From Candidatus Vicinibacter affinis (GTDB lineage: Bacteria > Bacteroidota > Bacteroidia > Chitinophagales > Saprospiraceae), in the NCBI GenBank assembly GCA_016714365.1, contig JADJNH010000005.1:2642501-2706500 (forward strand): a DNA stretch of 64,000 nt, in the 5' to 3' direction. Both the position numbers and the translations under genes were made by a program. Under the pieces are notes generated by a model. It was not told the origin of the DNA, searched no databases, and saw only the letters and a program-made list of their open reading frames with translations. Below, piece by piece: positions 1 to 9,425 of this stretch (its first letter is position 1; each line of letters opens with the position of its first letter).

Positions 1-703
1 CACATGCCGCGGCAACCCCCGTGAATGAATTCAACAAAGAGATAACCACCGGCATATCTGCTCCTCCAATCGGAAAAACAAACAATAATCCATAAAAAAT
101 AGATAAAGTCAATATCAAATAAAACCAAAATGGTCCCGTAACTATGTCCATAACAAATAGTCCAGAAAGAACGGCAATCCCAAGCACAAGGCCAATATTG
201 ACCACTTGCTGTGCGGGTAAATTAAAATCATTGATTTTTCCTTCCAGCTTTCCATATGCAATCATAGAGCCGGCAAAAGATACCGAACCTATAATCAAAC
301 CAGCTAGAATAATGATCATCTTCCCACTACCCATTATGTCTACAGCTTCCGTCATATGAAGCATGTGGTTATATTCTATGATGCTAATCAATGCTGCACA
401 AGCTCCTCCCATACCATTGAAAAAAGATACCATTTGTGGCATAGCTGTCATCTGTACTTTTTTGGCCATGATATAACCAATCACTGTTCCAACGAACAAG
501 GCCGCAAAGATCCAAAATAAATTTCCTAAATGATTTCCCTGACCATCTCGATAAAGGAATATGGTCGCAAAAATTGCAAGCGTCATGCCTAAACCGGCAA
601 TAAGATTTCCTCTTTGAGCTGTATCAGGCTTGCTCAGCATTTTTAAGCCCAACATAAAAGTTACTGAGGCAATCAGATATATTAATACAAGAATATGTTC
701 CAT
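1..703 (-). CDS. pntB: NAD(P) transhydrogenase subunit beta, 5' part (runs off the window)
   Basis: This is the membrane and NADP(H)-binding subunit of proton-translocating transhydrogenase, which moves hydride between NADH and NADP+ using the proton gradient in the inner membrane. The minus strand is open from ATG at 703 to base 1, so about 234 residues of the usual ~460 are present. They hold the N-terminal membrane helices and the conserved loop GADMPVVISLLNSFTG, which is diagnostic of PntB. The start overlaps the pntA2 stop as TAATG, so translation is probably coupled. The NADP-binding domain lies outside the window. Confidence 0.93.
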   Translation of the reverse strand, partial: MEHILVLIYLIASVTFMLGLKMLSKPDTAQRGNLIAGLGMTLAIFATIFLYRDGQGNHLGNLFWIFAALFVGTVIGYIMAKKVQMTAMPQMVSFFNGMGGACAALISIIEYNHMLHMTEAVDIMGSGKMIIILAGLIIGSVSFAGSMIAYGKLEGKINDFNLPAQQVVNIGLVLGIAVLSGLFVMDIVTGPFWFYLILTLSIFYGLLFVFPIGGADMPVVISLLNSFTGVAAAC

Positions 704-1002
704 TATTTCTTTTTCTTAAACATTTCCAACATTCGGTCAGTCACAACAAAGCCACCAACTACATTCAGTGTCCCTAATATTACAGCGATAAAGCCCAAGA
801 TCAAACTTAAGACTCCTTCAGCTTGACCCATTACTATGATGGCTCCAATAATCACCACCCCATGAATTGCATTTGCTCCGGACATTAATGGCGTATGCAA
901 TACAGAAGGTACATGTGAGATGAGCTCGATGCCTACAAAAATCATTAATATTACCAGATATATGATGTCAATATTCTGGTGGATAAATTCCAACACACCC
1001 AT
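703..1002 (-). CDS. pntA2: NAD(P) transhydrogenase alpha subunit, membrane part
   Basis: A 99-residue protein with three hydrophobic segments (roughly residues 9-28, 40-60 and 65-88) and the stretch HTPLMSGANAIHGVVIIGA, which is typical of the C-terminal membrane segment of PntA. In many bacteria PntA is split into a soluble NAD-binding protein and this small membrane protein, and that is the arrangement here. Both borders are TAATG overlaps, with pntA1 upstream and pntB downstream, which indicates one operon and translational coupling. Confidence 0.93.
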   Translation of the reverse strand: MGVLEFIHQNIDIIYLVILMIFVGIELISHVPSVLHTPLMSGANAIHGVVIIGAIIVMGQAEGVLSLILGFIAVILGTLNVVGGFVVTDRMLEMFKKKK

Positions 1003-2102
1003 TATTTAAGTACTTTTCCTTGGTGAACAATGAGAGTCCCTTTGGTAATCTCCTCCTCGAGATCCCATTTAAACCCTTCTTTATCAGACAAATGCTGAAG
1101 TAAATTTTGTACGTTTTTGGCATATAATTCACTGGCGTTTGTAGCCATGGTGGAGGCAAGATTGGTTATGCCAACAATCTTAACGCCATGCTTAATAACC
1201 ACTTTGTCCGGCTCAGTTAATTCACAATTCCCTCCCTGCTCCGCAGCCATATCTACTATGACTGATCCAAATTTCATTTGCTTAACCTGGTCTTCAGTAA
1301 TGAGAACAGGAGCCTTACGCCCCATTACCAAAGCCGTTGTAATGACGAGGTCAGCCAGAAACAAGGATTTATTGACGGCTTCCTTCTGTTTGGCCAAGTA
1401 TTCAGCTGTTACTTCCTTGGCATATCCGCCCTCTACTTTAACTCCTTCATCTTTTACCGTTATAAACTTTGCTCCTAAAGATTCTGCTTGTTCCTTGGTC
1501 TCAGGTCTCACATCTGTGGCTTCAACCACTGCACCCAACCTCTTGGCCGTAGCAATTGCCTGAAGCCCGGCAACTCCAATCCCAAAAATTAATACTTTGC
1601 TGGGAGTTATCGTCCCGGCTGCAGTCATCATCAGGGGAAAAATTCGTGTCATGTTCTCTGCCCCGAGTATTACCGATTTATATCCGGCTAGATTCCCCTG
1701 AGAACTCAAAACGTCCATACTTTGTGCCCTTGATATCCTTGGTATCGCATCCATAGAAAAAGAGGACACTCCTTGATTTGCCAGTGCCTGCAGCATTTCT
1801 GGATGGTTGGAGTGATACATAAGGCTTAATGTGATAGACCCATTTTTCAACTCACTTATTTCCTCCAAACTAAAGGAATTGATCTTTAAAAACACATCCC
1901 CATCTCTAAAAAGGCTTGTCTTTGAATTAGATATTTGAGCGCCAGCAGTTTCGTAATCCTGATCGGTAAATGCAGACAACTCTCCAGCTCCTTGCTCAAC
2001 AATCACTTCATAACCCTTGGCAATTAATTGCTTTACAATCTGAGGGCTAAGTGCTACCCTCTTCTCATTGGGCCTGGTTTCTTTTATAACGGCTAGTTTC
2101 AA
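1002..2102 (-). CDS. pntA1: NAD(P) transhydrogenase alpha subunit, NAD-binding part
   Basis: A soluble 366-residue NAD(H)-binding subunit (domain I) of the transhydrogenase, related to alanine dehydrogenase. Visible features are the N-terminus KETRPNEKRVALSP, the Rossmann glycine motif FGIGVAGLQAIATAKRLGA followed by an acidic strand end (VEATDVR), and VIVDMAAEQGGNCELT, all typical of PntA/AlaDH. The length fits the split-alpha form. It is the first gene of the pntA1-pntA2-pntB operon. A candidate promoter box lies about 20 bases upstream. Confidence 0.95.
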   Translation of the reverse strand: MKLAVIKETRPNEKRVALSPQIVKQLIAKGYEVIVEQGAGELSAFTDQDYETAGAQISNSKTSLFRDGDVFLKINSFSLEEISELKNGSITLSLMYHSNHPEMLQALANQGVSSFSMDAIPRISRAQSMDVLSSQGNLAGYKSVILGAENMTRIFPLMMTAAGTITPSKVLIFGIGVAGLQAIATAKRLGAVVEATDVRPETKEQAESLGAKFITVKDEGVKVEGGYAKEVTAEYLAKQKEAVNKSLFLADLVITTALVMGRKAPVLITEDQVKQMKFGSVIVDMAAEQGGNCELTEPDKVVIKHGVKIVGITNLASTMATNASELYAKNVQNLLQHLSDKEGFKWDLEEEITKGTLIVHQGKVLK

Positions 2103-2122
2103 TTTCTTTCTTTTTGGAGCTG

Positions 2123-2130
2123 CGAAGATA
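2123..2130 (-). promoter_or_regulatory. candidate -7 box for the pnt operon
   Basis: On the minus strand this reads TATCTTCG, one base from the Bacteroidota -7 consensus TAnnTTTG, about 20 bases before the pntA1 ATG. I do not see a convincing -33 TTG at the right spacing, so this is tentative. Confidence 0.3.
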
Positions 2131-2207
2131 AAAATTAAATCAAAAAATTTACGTCAATTAAAGCTACGAGTGAACAATCGGCTACTTTCCTTTATTTTAA
2201 AATCGTT

Positions 2208-2714
2208 ATGATAGATGCTAAAAGTCTTTGGATCGGTGAAGTGCTTCAGTTTTTATCAGATGGCTCTATTGGTACTTTTGAAGGTACGGCCCCGGAAGGT
2301 CACCTTAAAATAAAAATTAACGGATCTGTCAGGATTTGCAGTCCTTCGGAAGTTAGAATCGCTCCTGAATGTGAGGAGGTTGAATTTATTTGGGAGGATC
2401 CTGAGCCCATTGAATCTGTAAAAAAGAAAAAAATATTATCTAATCACCGGCAAGAAATCGATCTGCACATTGATAAGCTAGCCCCCCACTTGATAAACGG
2501 TAATAAGGAGCGTATTCTCAGTTTCCAATTGGAAAAATTCAGAGAGTTTATGGCACACAATTTAAACTTAAACAGCTCCAATTTACTAATTATACACGGT
2601 AAAGGAGAGGGAATATTGCGAGAACAAATCAGATCTGAACTTAAATCAATCTCCCGTGTCAGATTTTACTTTCCAGTAAATAAGGATGGTGCAACTGAGG
2701 TCTGGCTCGATTAA
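2208..2714 (+). CDS. Smr-domain protein
   Basis: A 168-residue protein. The C-terminal half (about residues 82-168) is an Smr domain, recognised by EIDLHIDKL near its start and IIHGKGEGILREQIRSEL, the HGxG-type signature shared with the MutS2 C-terminus. Smr domains usually bind or cleave branched DNA or RNA. The first ~75 residues look like a small beta domain (IGEVLQFLSDGSIGTFEG), a layout common in short Bacteroidota Smr proteins. It is divergent from pntA1 and convergent with the M4 protease. The substrate is not predictable. Confidence 0.85.
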   Translation: MIDAKSLWIGEVLQFLSDGSIGTFEGTAPEGHLKIKINGSVRICSPSEVRIAPECEEVEFIWEDPEPIESVKKKKILSNHRQEIDLHIDKLAPHLINGNKERILSFQLEKFREFMAHNLNLNSSNLLIIHGKGEGILREQIRSELKSISRVRFYFPVNKDGATEVWLD

Positions 2715-2734
2715 CCTCAGAAATATCTACCTAT

Positions 2735-5700
2735 TTAACCTTTAATTATTTTTAATACCCTTGACCCGTTATTATCGGAGATTACTAACTGATATAATCC
2801 TGATGAGAGTTGATTTAGATTGAGTGATTTCTTATTTTCACCTTCGAACAGTTTAAGCCGCTCTGAAAAAACATTTTGCCCAATTGAGGAAAATATTGAA
2901 ATTACGACCTCCGCATTTTCCTTTGAATTAATGTGTAAAACAGCGCTGTTTAAAAATGGATTTGGTTCCAAAGAAGCCACAACATCCAATTGAGGATCCG
3001 TGGTTCCAACTAAACTACGGTTTCCAAATGCAAACCAAGTCGCCCATTTGCCACCATTCAATAGAACTTGTTCATTACCTCCTGAGCTAATCTTCGACGC
3101 TGACAATGGTTTGACTGAAATACACTGTGACTGCGAAGCATTTTTACTGTCAAAAAGAATCTTGTCATCTTTAACGGAATAACTGGAATAAGCTAAACGT
3201 TCCCTGTTGTCTGCTATGACATTAATTTCAGATTTCTCAATGTTAGCTCCCAACAAGGCATAATCAGCAGAAAACAGACCGGACTCAATATAATCAAAGG
3301 CGACCACATCCAGGCTATTCTTTGAAAAAACTGGGTTTCCTACACTGGTATTCTCCGGAAGAGAAGCTATTAATTTTTCTATTTTACCTGTTCCAAAAGT
3401 ATTTTTAGATTTATCAAATACATGCAAAAATCCAATGTCCCAATAGGTGTACTCCCCTCCAGTACTCTTGCTTATTTCATTAAATGCATCATACATCAGA
3501 TACTCTCCGGAATGATCAAAATCCATTTGATCCGCATACCTCACATCACCTGTAACACTATTTGAATAGGTAGGATTATATAACTTAAAAGACTTCCACT
3601 CCTCTTTCACAAAATCATACACATGAATTTTATCTTCTTCATTCGTGAACAAGACTGCAATTAAATTACCATCCTTAGATCCGACTACATTTCTGTAAAT
3701 GTCATCATTGTCTAATTCTTCCTCCACATATTTTTTGAGCACTTGATCATAATACAAATAGTAAAGTTGGTTATTTCCATTCACAAAATAGATCTCTGTC
3801 CCATTATCGATGACACTTGGCTTAGACAGCACGTCTTGATTACTTAAAACAACCGGCTGATTTACAAAATCATATAAATACAAACCTTCTTGATTTGCGT
3901 CTGTACACACCAGGTATTCTTTACCCGGATTTACACTAAGATCTTTCTTTGGCACAGTTCCTCCTCCGGAATTTCCTAATATTCCAACCAAATCAAATGC
4001 TCTCCTTGCACTCACCAAAACATCCGGTGTTCCGGAATATAAATCAACTGAACTCTTCTCAACACCTATTCGCAAATCCTTAAACACAGAAGATCTCGTA
4101 AGAAAGTTAGTCAGAGTGTGGTAAAAAACTCTTTCGGCTATTTTTTTTGACTCCTCCTCTGTTCTTATTTTTTTTAATTCCTGCACAAATAAATAATAGG
4201 CATAATTTGGAATTCCACTATTAATGTGTACCCCACCATTGTCTTCAGTTCCTTTATATTGTTCTGAAACATGATTTGGCTGAAAATAAATCTGACTTCT
4301 ACTCGTACCTCCATTATGAGGATTGCTTAAATCTCTTAAGGCCCCGGAGGGAAAAAATGATTTAATTACCACGTCTTCTCCCATTTTCCAATCATCGCGA
4401 TCGATCATAGCGCCAAAAATATCAGCAAAAGATTCATTTAAAGCACCTGATTCATTTTCATACTTAAGATTCGCCGTATTCTGCACCACTCCATGCGACA
4501 TTTCATGCCCGCCTACATCCAAGGATTTAGCCAATTTAGTAAAAAATGCATCACCATTTCCATAAAACATAGCCTCTCCATTCCAGAAGGCGTTGTCCAT
4601 GGAGCGCCCATTGTCGTCCGCGACATTGATAATGGAAACAATAGTACCTCCACTTCCGTTAATTGAATTCCTACCAAATGTATTTAGAAAATATTCATAC
4701 GCCTTCATACTGTTGTACTGGGAAGAAATTGAGAGTTTATCTGACCAGGTATTATTTGATGATCGAACAAGATCCACACTAAAATTACTCAAACTCGGAC
4801 TCGTATTTCTTGCATCTAAAGTAAGAATTCCACCAACCGGGTCAGCCGGCATTTTTGATTGATTGGGAATAAACATACCTCGAGAAGCATCAACCAAATA
4901 ATAAGTACTTCCTTCTTTCCAAACATTAAAGTTGCGCGTAATGTCAAATAAATCTTTACCACTCGCAGGCTCACTTCCTAATGGACCGGCAAGTTTGTCT
5001 TCTAAGTGGTTATGAACTAAATTGCAAACATTTGAATGAGCTTTCAGCACTTTCCCTGAAATCAAATCAATAATCAAGTCCCAATTTTGACGCAAATTCG
5101 GTGTAACATTGACCATGGAGACCAAATGCCATTGGCCTGTTTCAACATTCATCCAATAAGCATCCTGCTTATTCTTAATGCCCGAATTCAAGGGTCCTGC
5201 CGATTGATTTAAATGACAATTTATCCCTGCCTTATGAAAATAATCTGTAATCGCATATTCTATATTGACGTTGGTTGCAGACTCTATATTTGGAACCTCT
5301 TTCGGGATAAGCAAATTGCCATGAATAAAAACTTCTCCGTTCGCATAATGATGAAATCCATATTCGGCATCAACCACCGGTAAACCTTCGTAAGTTAGGT
5401 TCATTTTTAGATGTTGCGTCCCCATTTCATCGGCACTTCTTTTTATCAAACTAAAATCCAACCCTGGGTTTAAATTTAGATTTAAAAGTCCCTTTAAAAA
5501 ATCTACATAAACTCTGGAATCATTCGTTTCTCTGCTTCTTGAAACAGGTAAATGTGCAGAAAAGACAGAAGGATTACCATTCTTATCCCAGTCTATGACA
5601 TCAATTTGACCATTTAATTTAATAAATTGAGCATTAGACAAAGGTTTAAATTTTGAAAAATCAAACGCCAGTCCAGAAGTTAGACCCGGATTTTGACTCC

Positions 5701-5836
5701 TGCCTTTTTTAACAAGTTTTTTTAAAACTTTGGGTGGCTCTGTGTTTTTGAATTCAATTTTACCCTTTAATACTTGCGCTTGAACGACGCATAGATTTAA
5801 GAGTAAGACTGTTAATAAAAATAAGAGTTTCTTCAC
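2735..5836 (-). CDS. Secreted M4 (thermolysin-like) metalloprotease with T9SS sorting domain
   Basis: A 1033-residue exported protease. An N-terminal signal peptide (MKKLLFLLTVLLLNLCVVQA) is followed by a fungalysin/thermolysin-type propeptide (about 90-290) and the M4 catalytic domain (about 300-630). Zinc ligands H444 and H448 with catalytic E445 lie in HEMSH. The third ligand E468 (LNESFAD) is 20 residues after the second His, as in thermolysin. GGVHINSG carries the second active-site His. A region of about 300 residues, possibly beta-propeller-like, follows, and the last ~80 residues are a type A Por sorting domain, so the protein probably leaves through type IX secretion. The start is GTG at 5836, overlapping the stop of the upstream lipoprotein gene by four bases. 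Confidence 0.93.
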   Translation of the reverse strand: MKKLLFLLTVLLLNLCVVQAQVLKGKIEFKNTEPPKVLKKLVKKGRSQNPGLTSGLAFDFSKFKPLSNAQFIKLNGQIDVIDWDKNGNPSVFSAHLPVSRSRETNDSRVYVDFLKGLLNLNLNPGLDFSLIKRSADEMGTQHLKMNLTYEGLPVVDAEYGFHHYANGEVFIHGNLLIPKEVPNIESATNVNIEYAITDYFHKAGINCHLNQSAGPLNSGIKNKQDAYWMNVETGQWHLVSMVNVTPNLRQNWDLIIDLISGKVLKAHSNVCNLVHNHLEDKLAGPLGSEPASGKDLFDITRNFNVWKEGSTYYLVDASRGMFIPNQSKMPADPVGGILTLDARNTSPSLSNFSVDLVRSSNNTWSDKLSISSQYNSMKAYEYFLNTFGRNSINGSGGTIVSIINVADDNGRSMDNAFWNGEAMFYGNGDAFFTKLAKSLDVGGHEMSHGVVQNTANLKYENESGALNESFADIFGAMIDRDDWKMGEDVVIKSFFPSGALRDLSNPHNGGTSRSQIYFQPNHVSEQYKGTEDNGGVHINSGIPNYAYYLFVQELKKIRTEEESKKIAERVFYHTLTNFLTRSSVFKDLRIGVEKSSVDLYSGTPDVLVSARRAFDLVGILGNSGGGTVPKKDLSVNPGKEYLVCTDANQEGLYLYDFVNQPVVLSNQDVLSKPSVIDNGTEIYFVNGNNQLYYLYYDQVLKKYVEEELDNDDIYRNVVGSKDGNLIAVLFTNEEDKIHVYDFVKEEWKSFKLYNPTYSNSVTGDVRYADQMDFDHSGEYLMYDAFNEISKSTGGEYTYWDIGFLHVFDKSKNTFGTGKIEKLIASLPENTSVGNPVFSKNSLDVVAFDYIESGLFSADYALLGANIEKSEINVIADNRERLAYSSYSVKDDKILFDSKNASQSQCISVKPLSASKISSGGNEQVLLNGGKWATWFAFGNRSLVGTTDPQLDVVASLEPNPFLNSAVLHINSKENAEVVISIFSSIGQNVFSERLKLFEGENKKSLNLNQLSSGLYQLVISDNNGSRVLKIIKG

Positions 5837-6258
5837 TTGCTTTTATTTTTTACAAGATAATTTAAATTTGAATACAACAACCTCAAAGATGCAGGCACTT
5901 CAGTAGAACCGGGGTCCCAGGCAAATCTTTTAACCTTACCAGAATCAAGGATCTCTATAAATTCATAAATGTTCCCGGGTTCAGAAAAGTTCATATCTTT
6001 CAAACCAAGTGTTTGGATGTTGGAAAGAATTTGATTGATTTCAGATTTGGAGAGCTTTGTATGGGTTCCGTTGGAGATGCTGATTTTCCCCTTCTTGTCT
6101 ATTGCAATTCGTTCTTCCTTTCCAACAAATCCCCCACCATGACCAAAATTAACAATAAAATCATTCATTCCTTCTTGGTTAGTCTTTGAACCCGAGCAGC
6201 CAAACATTAAAACAATTGAACTGATAATAATACACAAGGTATTGTTTTTCAAGTACAT
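5833..6258 (-). CDS. Small lipoprotein, translationally coupled to the M4 protease
   Basis: A 141-residue protein of no family I recognise. The N-terminus is a lipoprotein signal ending in LMFGC (Cys at residue 21). The mature part is a short alpha/beta domain with a Gly-rich stretch (NFGHGGGFVGKE) and a conserved-looking FAWDPGSTEVPASLR. Its TGA stop overlaps the GTG start of the M4 protease, so the two are made together. A chaperone or inhibitor of that protease is possible but unproven. Confidence 0.75.
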   Translation of the reverse strand: MYLKNNTLCIIISSIVLMFGCSGSKTNQEGMNDFIVNFGHGGGFVGKEERIAIDKKGKISISNGTHTKLSKSEINQILSNIQTLGLKDMNFSEPGNIYEFIEILDSGKVKRFAWDPGSTEVPASLRLLYSNLNYLVKNKSK

Positions 6259-6363
6259 ATTTATTTTTTACTTAAATTTTCGTTAAAAATACAAACTATG
6301 AACTATATGAGTTCTAAAATCGTTTTACCTTTATCTAATAATTAATTAAACAAGTATAAAAAA

Positions 6364-6786
6364 ATGAAAAAACTATTCTTTTTCTCCGCATTTGTTCTGT
6401 TCCTTGGTTCTTTAAACCTTTCTGCACAGTCTTGCTCACAATCCAAAAAAGCTTGTTGTGCCGCAAAAGCCTCCTCTTGTACTAAATCAGCCTCTGTTAG
6501 TGATGCAGCACTGAAAGCTGCAGAAAGCGATGCATCCATTGAAAAAAGAACTTGCAAAGACACTAAAAGCGTTTGTTTTTTTAAAAACAGTGTTGATGCC
6601 AACGGAAATAAGGTAGCTCAGGAAGTAGTTTACGATGAAGCAAAAGCGACTTTCGTAAATTATACAGCCAGTGAAGCATCTACCACTCCTAATTCAGGTA
6701 AATCTTGTGGATCCAAAAAAGGTAAATGTTGTTCCAAAGGTTCAGCAAGCACCGGAGAGGTAAAATCTTCAGGTTCAGTTAATTAA
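6364..6786 (+). CDS. Exported Cys/Lys/Ser-rich small protein
   Basis: A 140-residue protein with a clear signal peptide (MKKLFFFSAFVLFLGSLNLSAQ). The mature protein is rich in Cys, Lys and Ser, with pairs such as KKACCAAK near the start and KKGKCCSKG near the end, suggesting metal binding or disulphides. I recognise no family. It is a single-gene unit: a strong hairpin terminator follows 22 bases after the stop and the neighbours are on the other strand or well separated. Confidence 0.7.
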   Translation: MKKLFFFSAFVLFLGSLNLSAQSCSQSKKACCAAKASSCTKSASVSDAALKAAESDASIEKRTCKDTKSVCFFKNSVDANGNKVAQEVVYDEAKATFVNYTASEASTTPNSGKSCGSKKGKCCSKGSASTGEVKSSGSVN

Positions 6787-6807
6787 TTGATTCTAATTCT
6801 TATTATT

Positions 6808-6838
6808 AAAGGCCTTCTTAACGAGGGCCTTTTTTTTT
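6808..6838 (+). terminator. Rho-independent terminator after the Cys-rich protein gene
   Basis: A seven-base stem AAAGGCC (6808-6814) pairs with GGCCTTT (6826-6832) across an 11-base loop and is followed by a run of T to 6838. Confidence 0.85.
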
Positions 6839-6911
6839 ATTATGTAGAGTTAAAAAACAAGTTTTTTTTGTATCCTGTTTCAATTGCCATGTAAAATACA
6901 ATTTTATCCTT

Positions 6912-9422
6912 GTGCGTCGCTTCATTTCATATCTTGTTTTGATACCCTTTTTAATCTTTAATCAACTGGATGCTATGACTCCTGAGATAAAATTACTTAA
7001 TAAAACATGGCATTTCAGACAATTGGATCAGAAAGATTGGACACCTTGTGCTATACCAGGTTTTGTGCACAAAATACTTTTCGAAAATGGCGACATCCCC
7101 CCACTCTATTATTCACAAAACGAATCCACACTTCAATGGATTGGAGAGAAAGACTGGATCTTTAAATGCATATTTGATGTGGACTCAATTATGCTCTTGC
7201 GTAAGAAAATTGAACTTCAATTTGCCAGACTTGACACTTATGCGAAGTTGAGTCTCAACGGAACCCTGCTTGGAGAAACAAATAATGCCTTCCGCACCTG
7301 GAAATTTGAGTGCAAGCAATTACTTAAAGCTTCCGGCAATGAACTGATCGTACATTTTACCTCAACCCAAAGAAAATCACAGGAAATTTACCAAAAATCA
7401 CCTACAGCTTTACCTGGAGAAATCAGGGTTGTTTCCAGAAAACCTCAATTTCATTTTGGGTGGGATTTTGGTCCAAAATATATAACCATGGGTTTTGGAA
7501 CAAGTCCATCCTTAATTGCCTATGATGATGTAATGATAGAAAATCTCCGAATCAATACGCTTCAATTAAAAAAAACGCATGCAGATCTGGAGCTTGTTTT
7601 GGATGGAAAATCTAACTGCCTTACACCCTATGAAATTAATATTGATTTTGGATCTACCAAAGTCACGCGGAAAGTTTGGTTTAGCCCGGCGTTTAGAGAA
7701 TATCGATTAAAATTTAAGATCAAAAGCCCGGAATTATGGTGGCCCAATGGCAGTGGTAAAGCTAAATTATATGATGTTAAAATTACCTGCAAGGATACTT
7801 TACAAAACACACTTTATGAATCAAATATTGTAACTGGAATAAGGACTATTTCCTTGGTGCACAAACCTGATAAATGGGGTAAATCTTTTTATTTTTTGGT
7901 CAATAATAAGCCTGTTTTTTCAAAAGGAGCGAATTACATACCGAGGGATCTGTTCCAAACCTCAGAGGATTCGGCAAATTTGCTCTTGGAGGACCTGCAG
8001 AAATGTAATTTTAACATGATTCGAATCTGGGGAGGCGGACAATATGAAACTGACCAATTCTATTCAAAATGTGACCAGCTTGGACTTTTAGTTTGGCAAG
8101 ACTTTATGTTTGCTTGTGGGATGTATCCAGGAGATCAGGATTTTATGGAAAATGTACGATTGGAAGCAGAAGAACAAGTCAAAAGAATTAGCGCTCACCC
8201 TTGTGTGGCAATATGGTGCGGAAACAATGAAAACAATGAAGGCTGGCAAAGATGGGGGTGGCAAATTGGACTTGACGCATCCACCAAAAATAGACTTTGG
8301 AATGATTACACTTACCTATTTAATCAACTATTACCTAAAATAGTCAAGGAAAATTCGAATTCAAATTTCTATTGGGAATCATCCCCACTCTTCGGGCGTG
8401 GAGATACAAAATTTCGCACAGAAGGTGATGCCCATGACTGGGGTATCTGGCATGATGAAATGAAATTTGAAGAATTTGAACAAAGAGTGCCAAGATTTAT
8501 GAGTGAGATGGGTTTTCAGGCATTGCCTGCATTAAGCACCATCATAACTTTTGCGCCTGAAGAAGAATTAAATCTTGATTCTAAATCATTATTGGCGCAT
8601 CAAAAACATCCCCGAGGAAATAAATTGATATATGAATATCTACAAAGAGATTTACCGTCTCCTACAAATTTTAAAAGTCTAATTTACTTAAACCAACTTA
8701 ACCAAGCAGAAGGTATAGGACTTGCAATTACTGCACACAGACTTGCTAAGCCTTACTGTATGGGCACTTTGTATTGGCAGTTGAACGATTGCTGGCCGGG
8801 AATTTCCTGGTCAAGCATTGATTACTGGGGACGATGGAAAGCCCTTCAACACAAAACCAAAAACGTATTTCAACCAGTACTGGTTTCTGCAAAAACTACT
8901 GGAGACAAAATAGAAATTTTTGCAAATTCAGATAAAATGGCTCCGATCCTGGTAACAGTCAAAATTGCTGTTCAGACTTTAGACAAAAGAGACATTGCTT
9001 TGGATACCTTGTATATAAAAATGGGCACACAACAGTGTAAAAGAATTTATACCCTTGACAAAATAAAATTATTTGAAAACCTTCAAGAAGATCAAACAGT
9101 TTTAAAAATTGACTGGAACTATGACTCCATATCAAGTCAATCCCTTACCTTTTTTACAAAACTTAAACATGTAAAATTCAGAAAACCAACTTTTAAAATT
9201 GACTCATTGGTTTTGACAAATGAAGGATATAAATTTCTCATCAGTTCTACTGAATTTTGCAAGGCAGTTTATATTGAAGAGAATGAGTCATCTTCCTTTT
9301 TTCCTAATTTTTTTGATCTGGCTCCGGGTGAACAATTGTCCATTAGTTGCAAGACTCAAAACAAATCAATAGACCTTAAAGATCTTGAAATCATTAGCCT
9401 TTACGATCATTTAGAAAAGTAA
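6912..9422 (+). CDS. Glycoside hydrolase family 2 beta-mannosidase
   Basis: An 836-residue exo-acting beta-mannosidase (removes non-reducing-end beta-mannose), exported by a signal peptide (about residues 1-21). Domain order is the GH2 jelly-roll sugar-binding domain (about 25-190), an Ig-like domain, then the TIM barrel (about 310-640). The barrel carries MIRIWGGGQYE, the acid/base motif WCGNNENNEG (E440) and the nucleophile in SEMGFQALP (E532). The 92-residue spacing agrees with characterised GH2 mannosidases. The start is a GTG at 6912, the only one that leaves a complete signal peptide. The urocanase gene begins three bases after the stop, so the two may be co-transcribed although their pathways are unrelated. 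Confidence 0.9.
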   Translation: MRRFISYLVLIPFLIFNQLDAMTPEIKLLNKTWHFRQLDQKDWTPCAIPGFVHKILFENGDIPPLYYSQNESTLQWIGEKDWIFKCIFDVDSIMLLRKKIELQFARLDTYAKLSLNGTLLGETNNAFRTWKFECKQLLKASGNELIVHFTSTQRKSQEIYQKSPTALPGEIRVVSRKPQFHFGWDFGPKYITMGFGTSPSLIAYDDVMIENLRINTLQLKKTHADLELVLDGKSNCLTPYEINIDFGSTKVTRKVWFSPAFREYRLKFKIKSPELWWPNGSGKAKLYDVKITCKDTLQNTLYESNIVTGIRTISLVHKPDKWGKSFYFLVNNKPVFSKGANYIPRDLFQTSEDSANLLLEDLQKCNFNMIRIWGGGQYETDQFYSKCDQLGLLVWQDFMFACGMYPGDQDFMENVRLEAEEQVKRISAHPCVAIWCGNNENNEGWQRWGWQIGLDASTKNRLWNDYTYLFNQLLPKIVKENSNSNFYWESSPLFGRGDTKFRTEGDAHDWGIWHDEMKFEEFEQRVPRFMSEMGFQALPALSTIITFAPEEELNLDSKSLLAHQKHPRGNKLIYEYLQRDLPSPTNFKSLIYLNQLNQAEGIGLAITAHRLAKPYCMGTLYWQLNDCWPGISWSSIDYWGRWKALQHKTKNVFQPVLVSAKTTGDKIEIFANSDKMAPILVTVKIAVQTLDKRDIALDTLYIKMGTQQCKRIYTLDKIKLFENLQEDQTVLKIDWNYDSISSQSLTFFTKLKHVKFRKPTFKIDSLVLTNEGYKFLISSTEFCKAVYIEENESSSFFPNFFDLAPGEQLSISCKTQNKSIDLKDLEIISLYDHLEK

Positions 9423-9425
9423 TTT

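Noticed and set aside
1117..1756. Plus-strand open frames opposite pntA1
   Set aside because: They mirror a well-recognised conserved gene on the other strand and have no family features.
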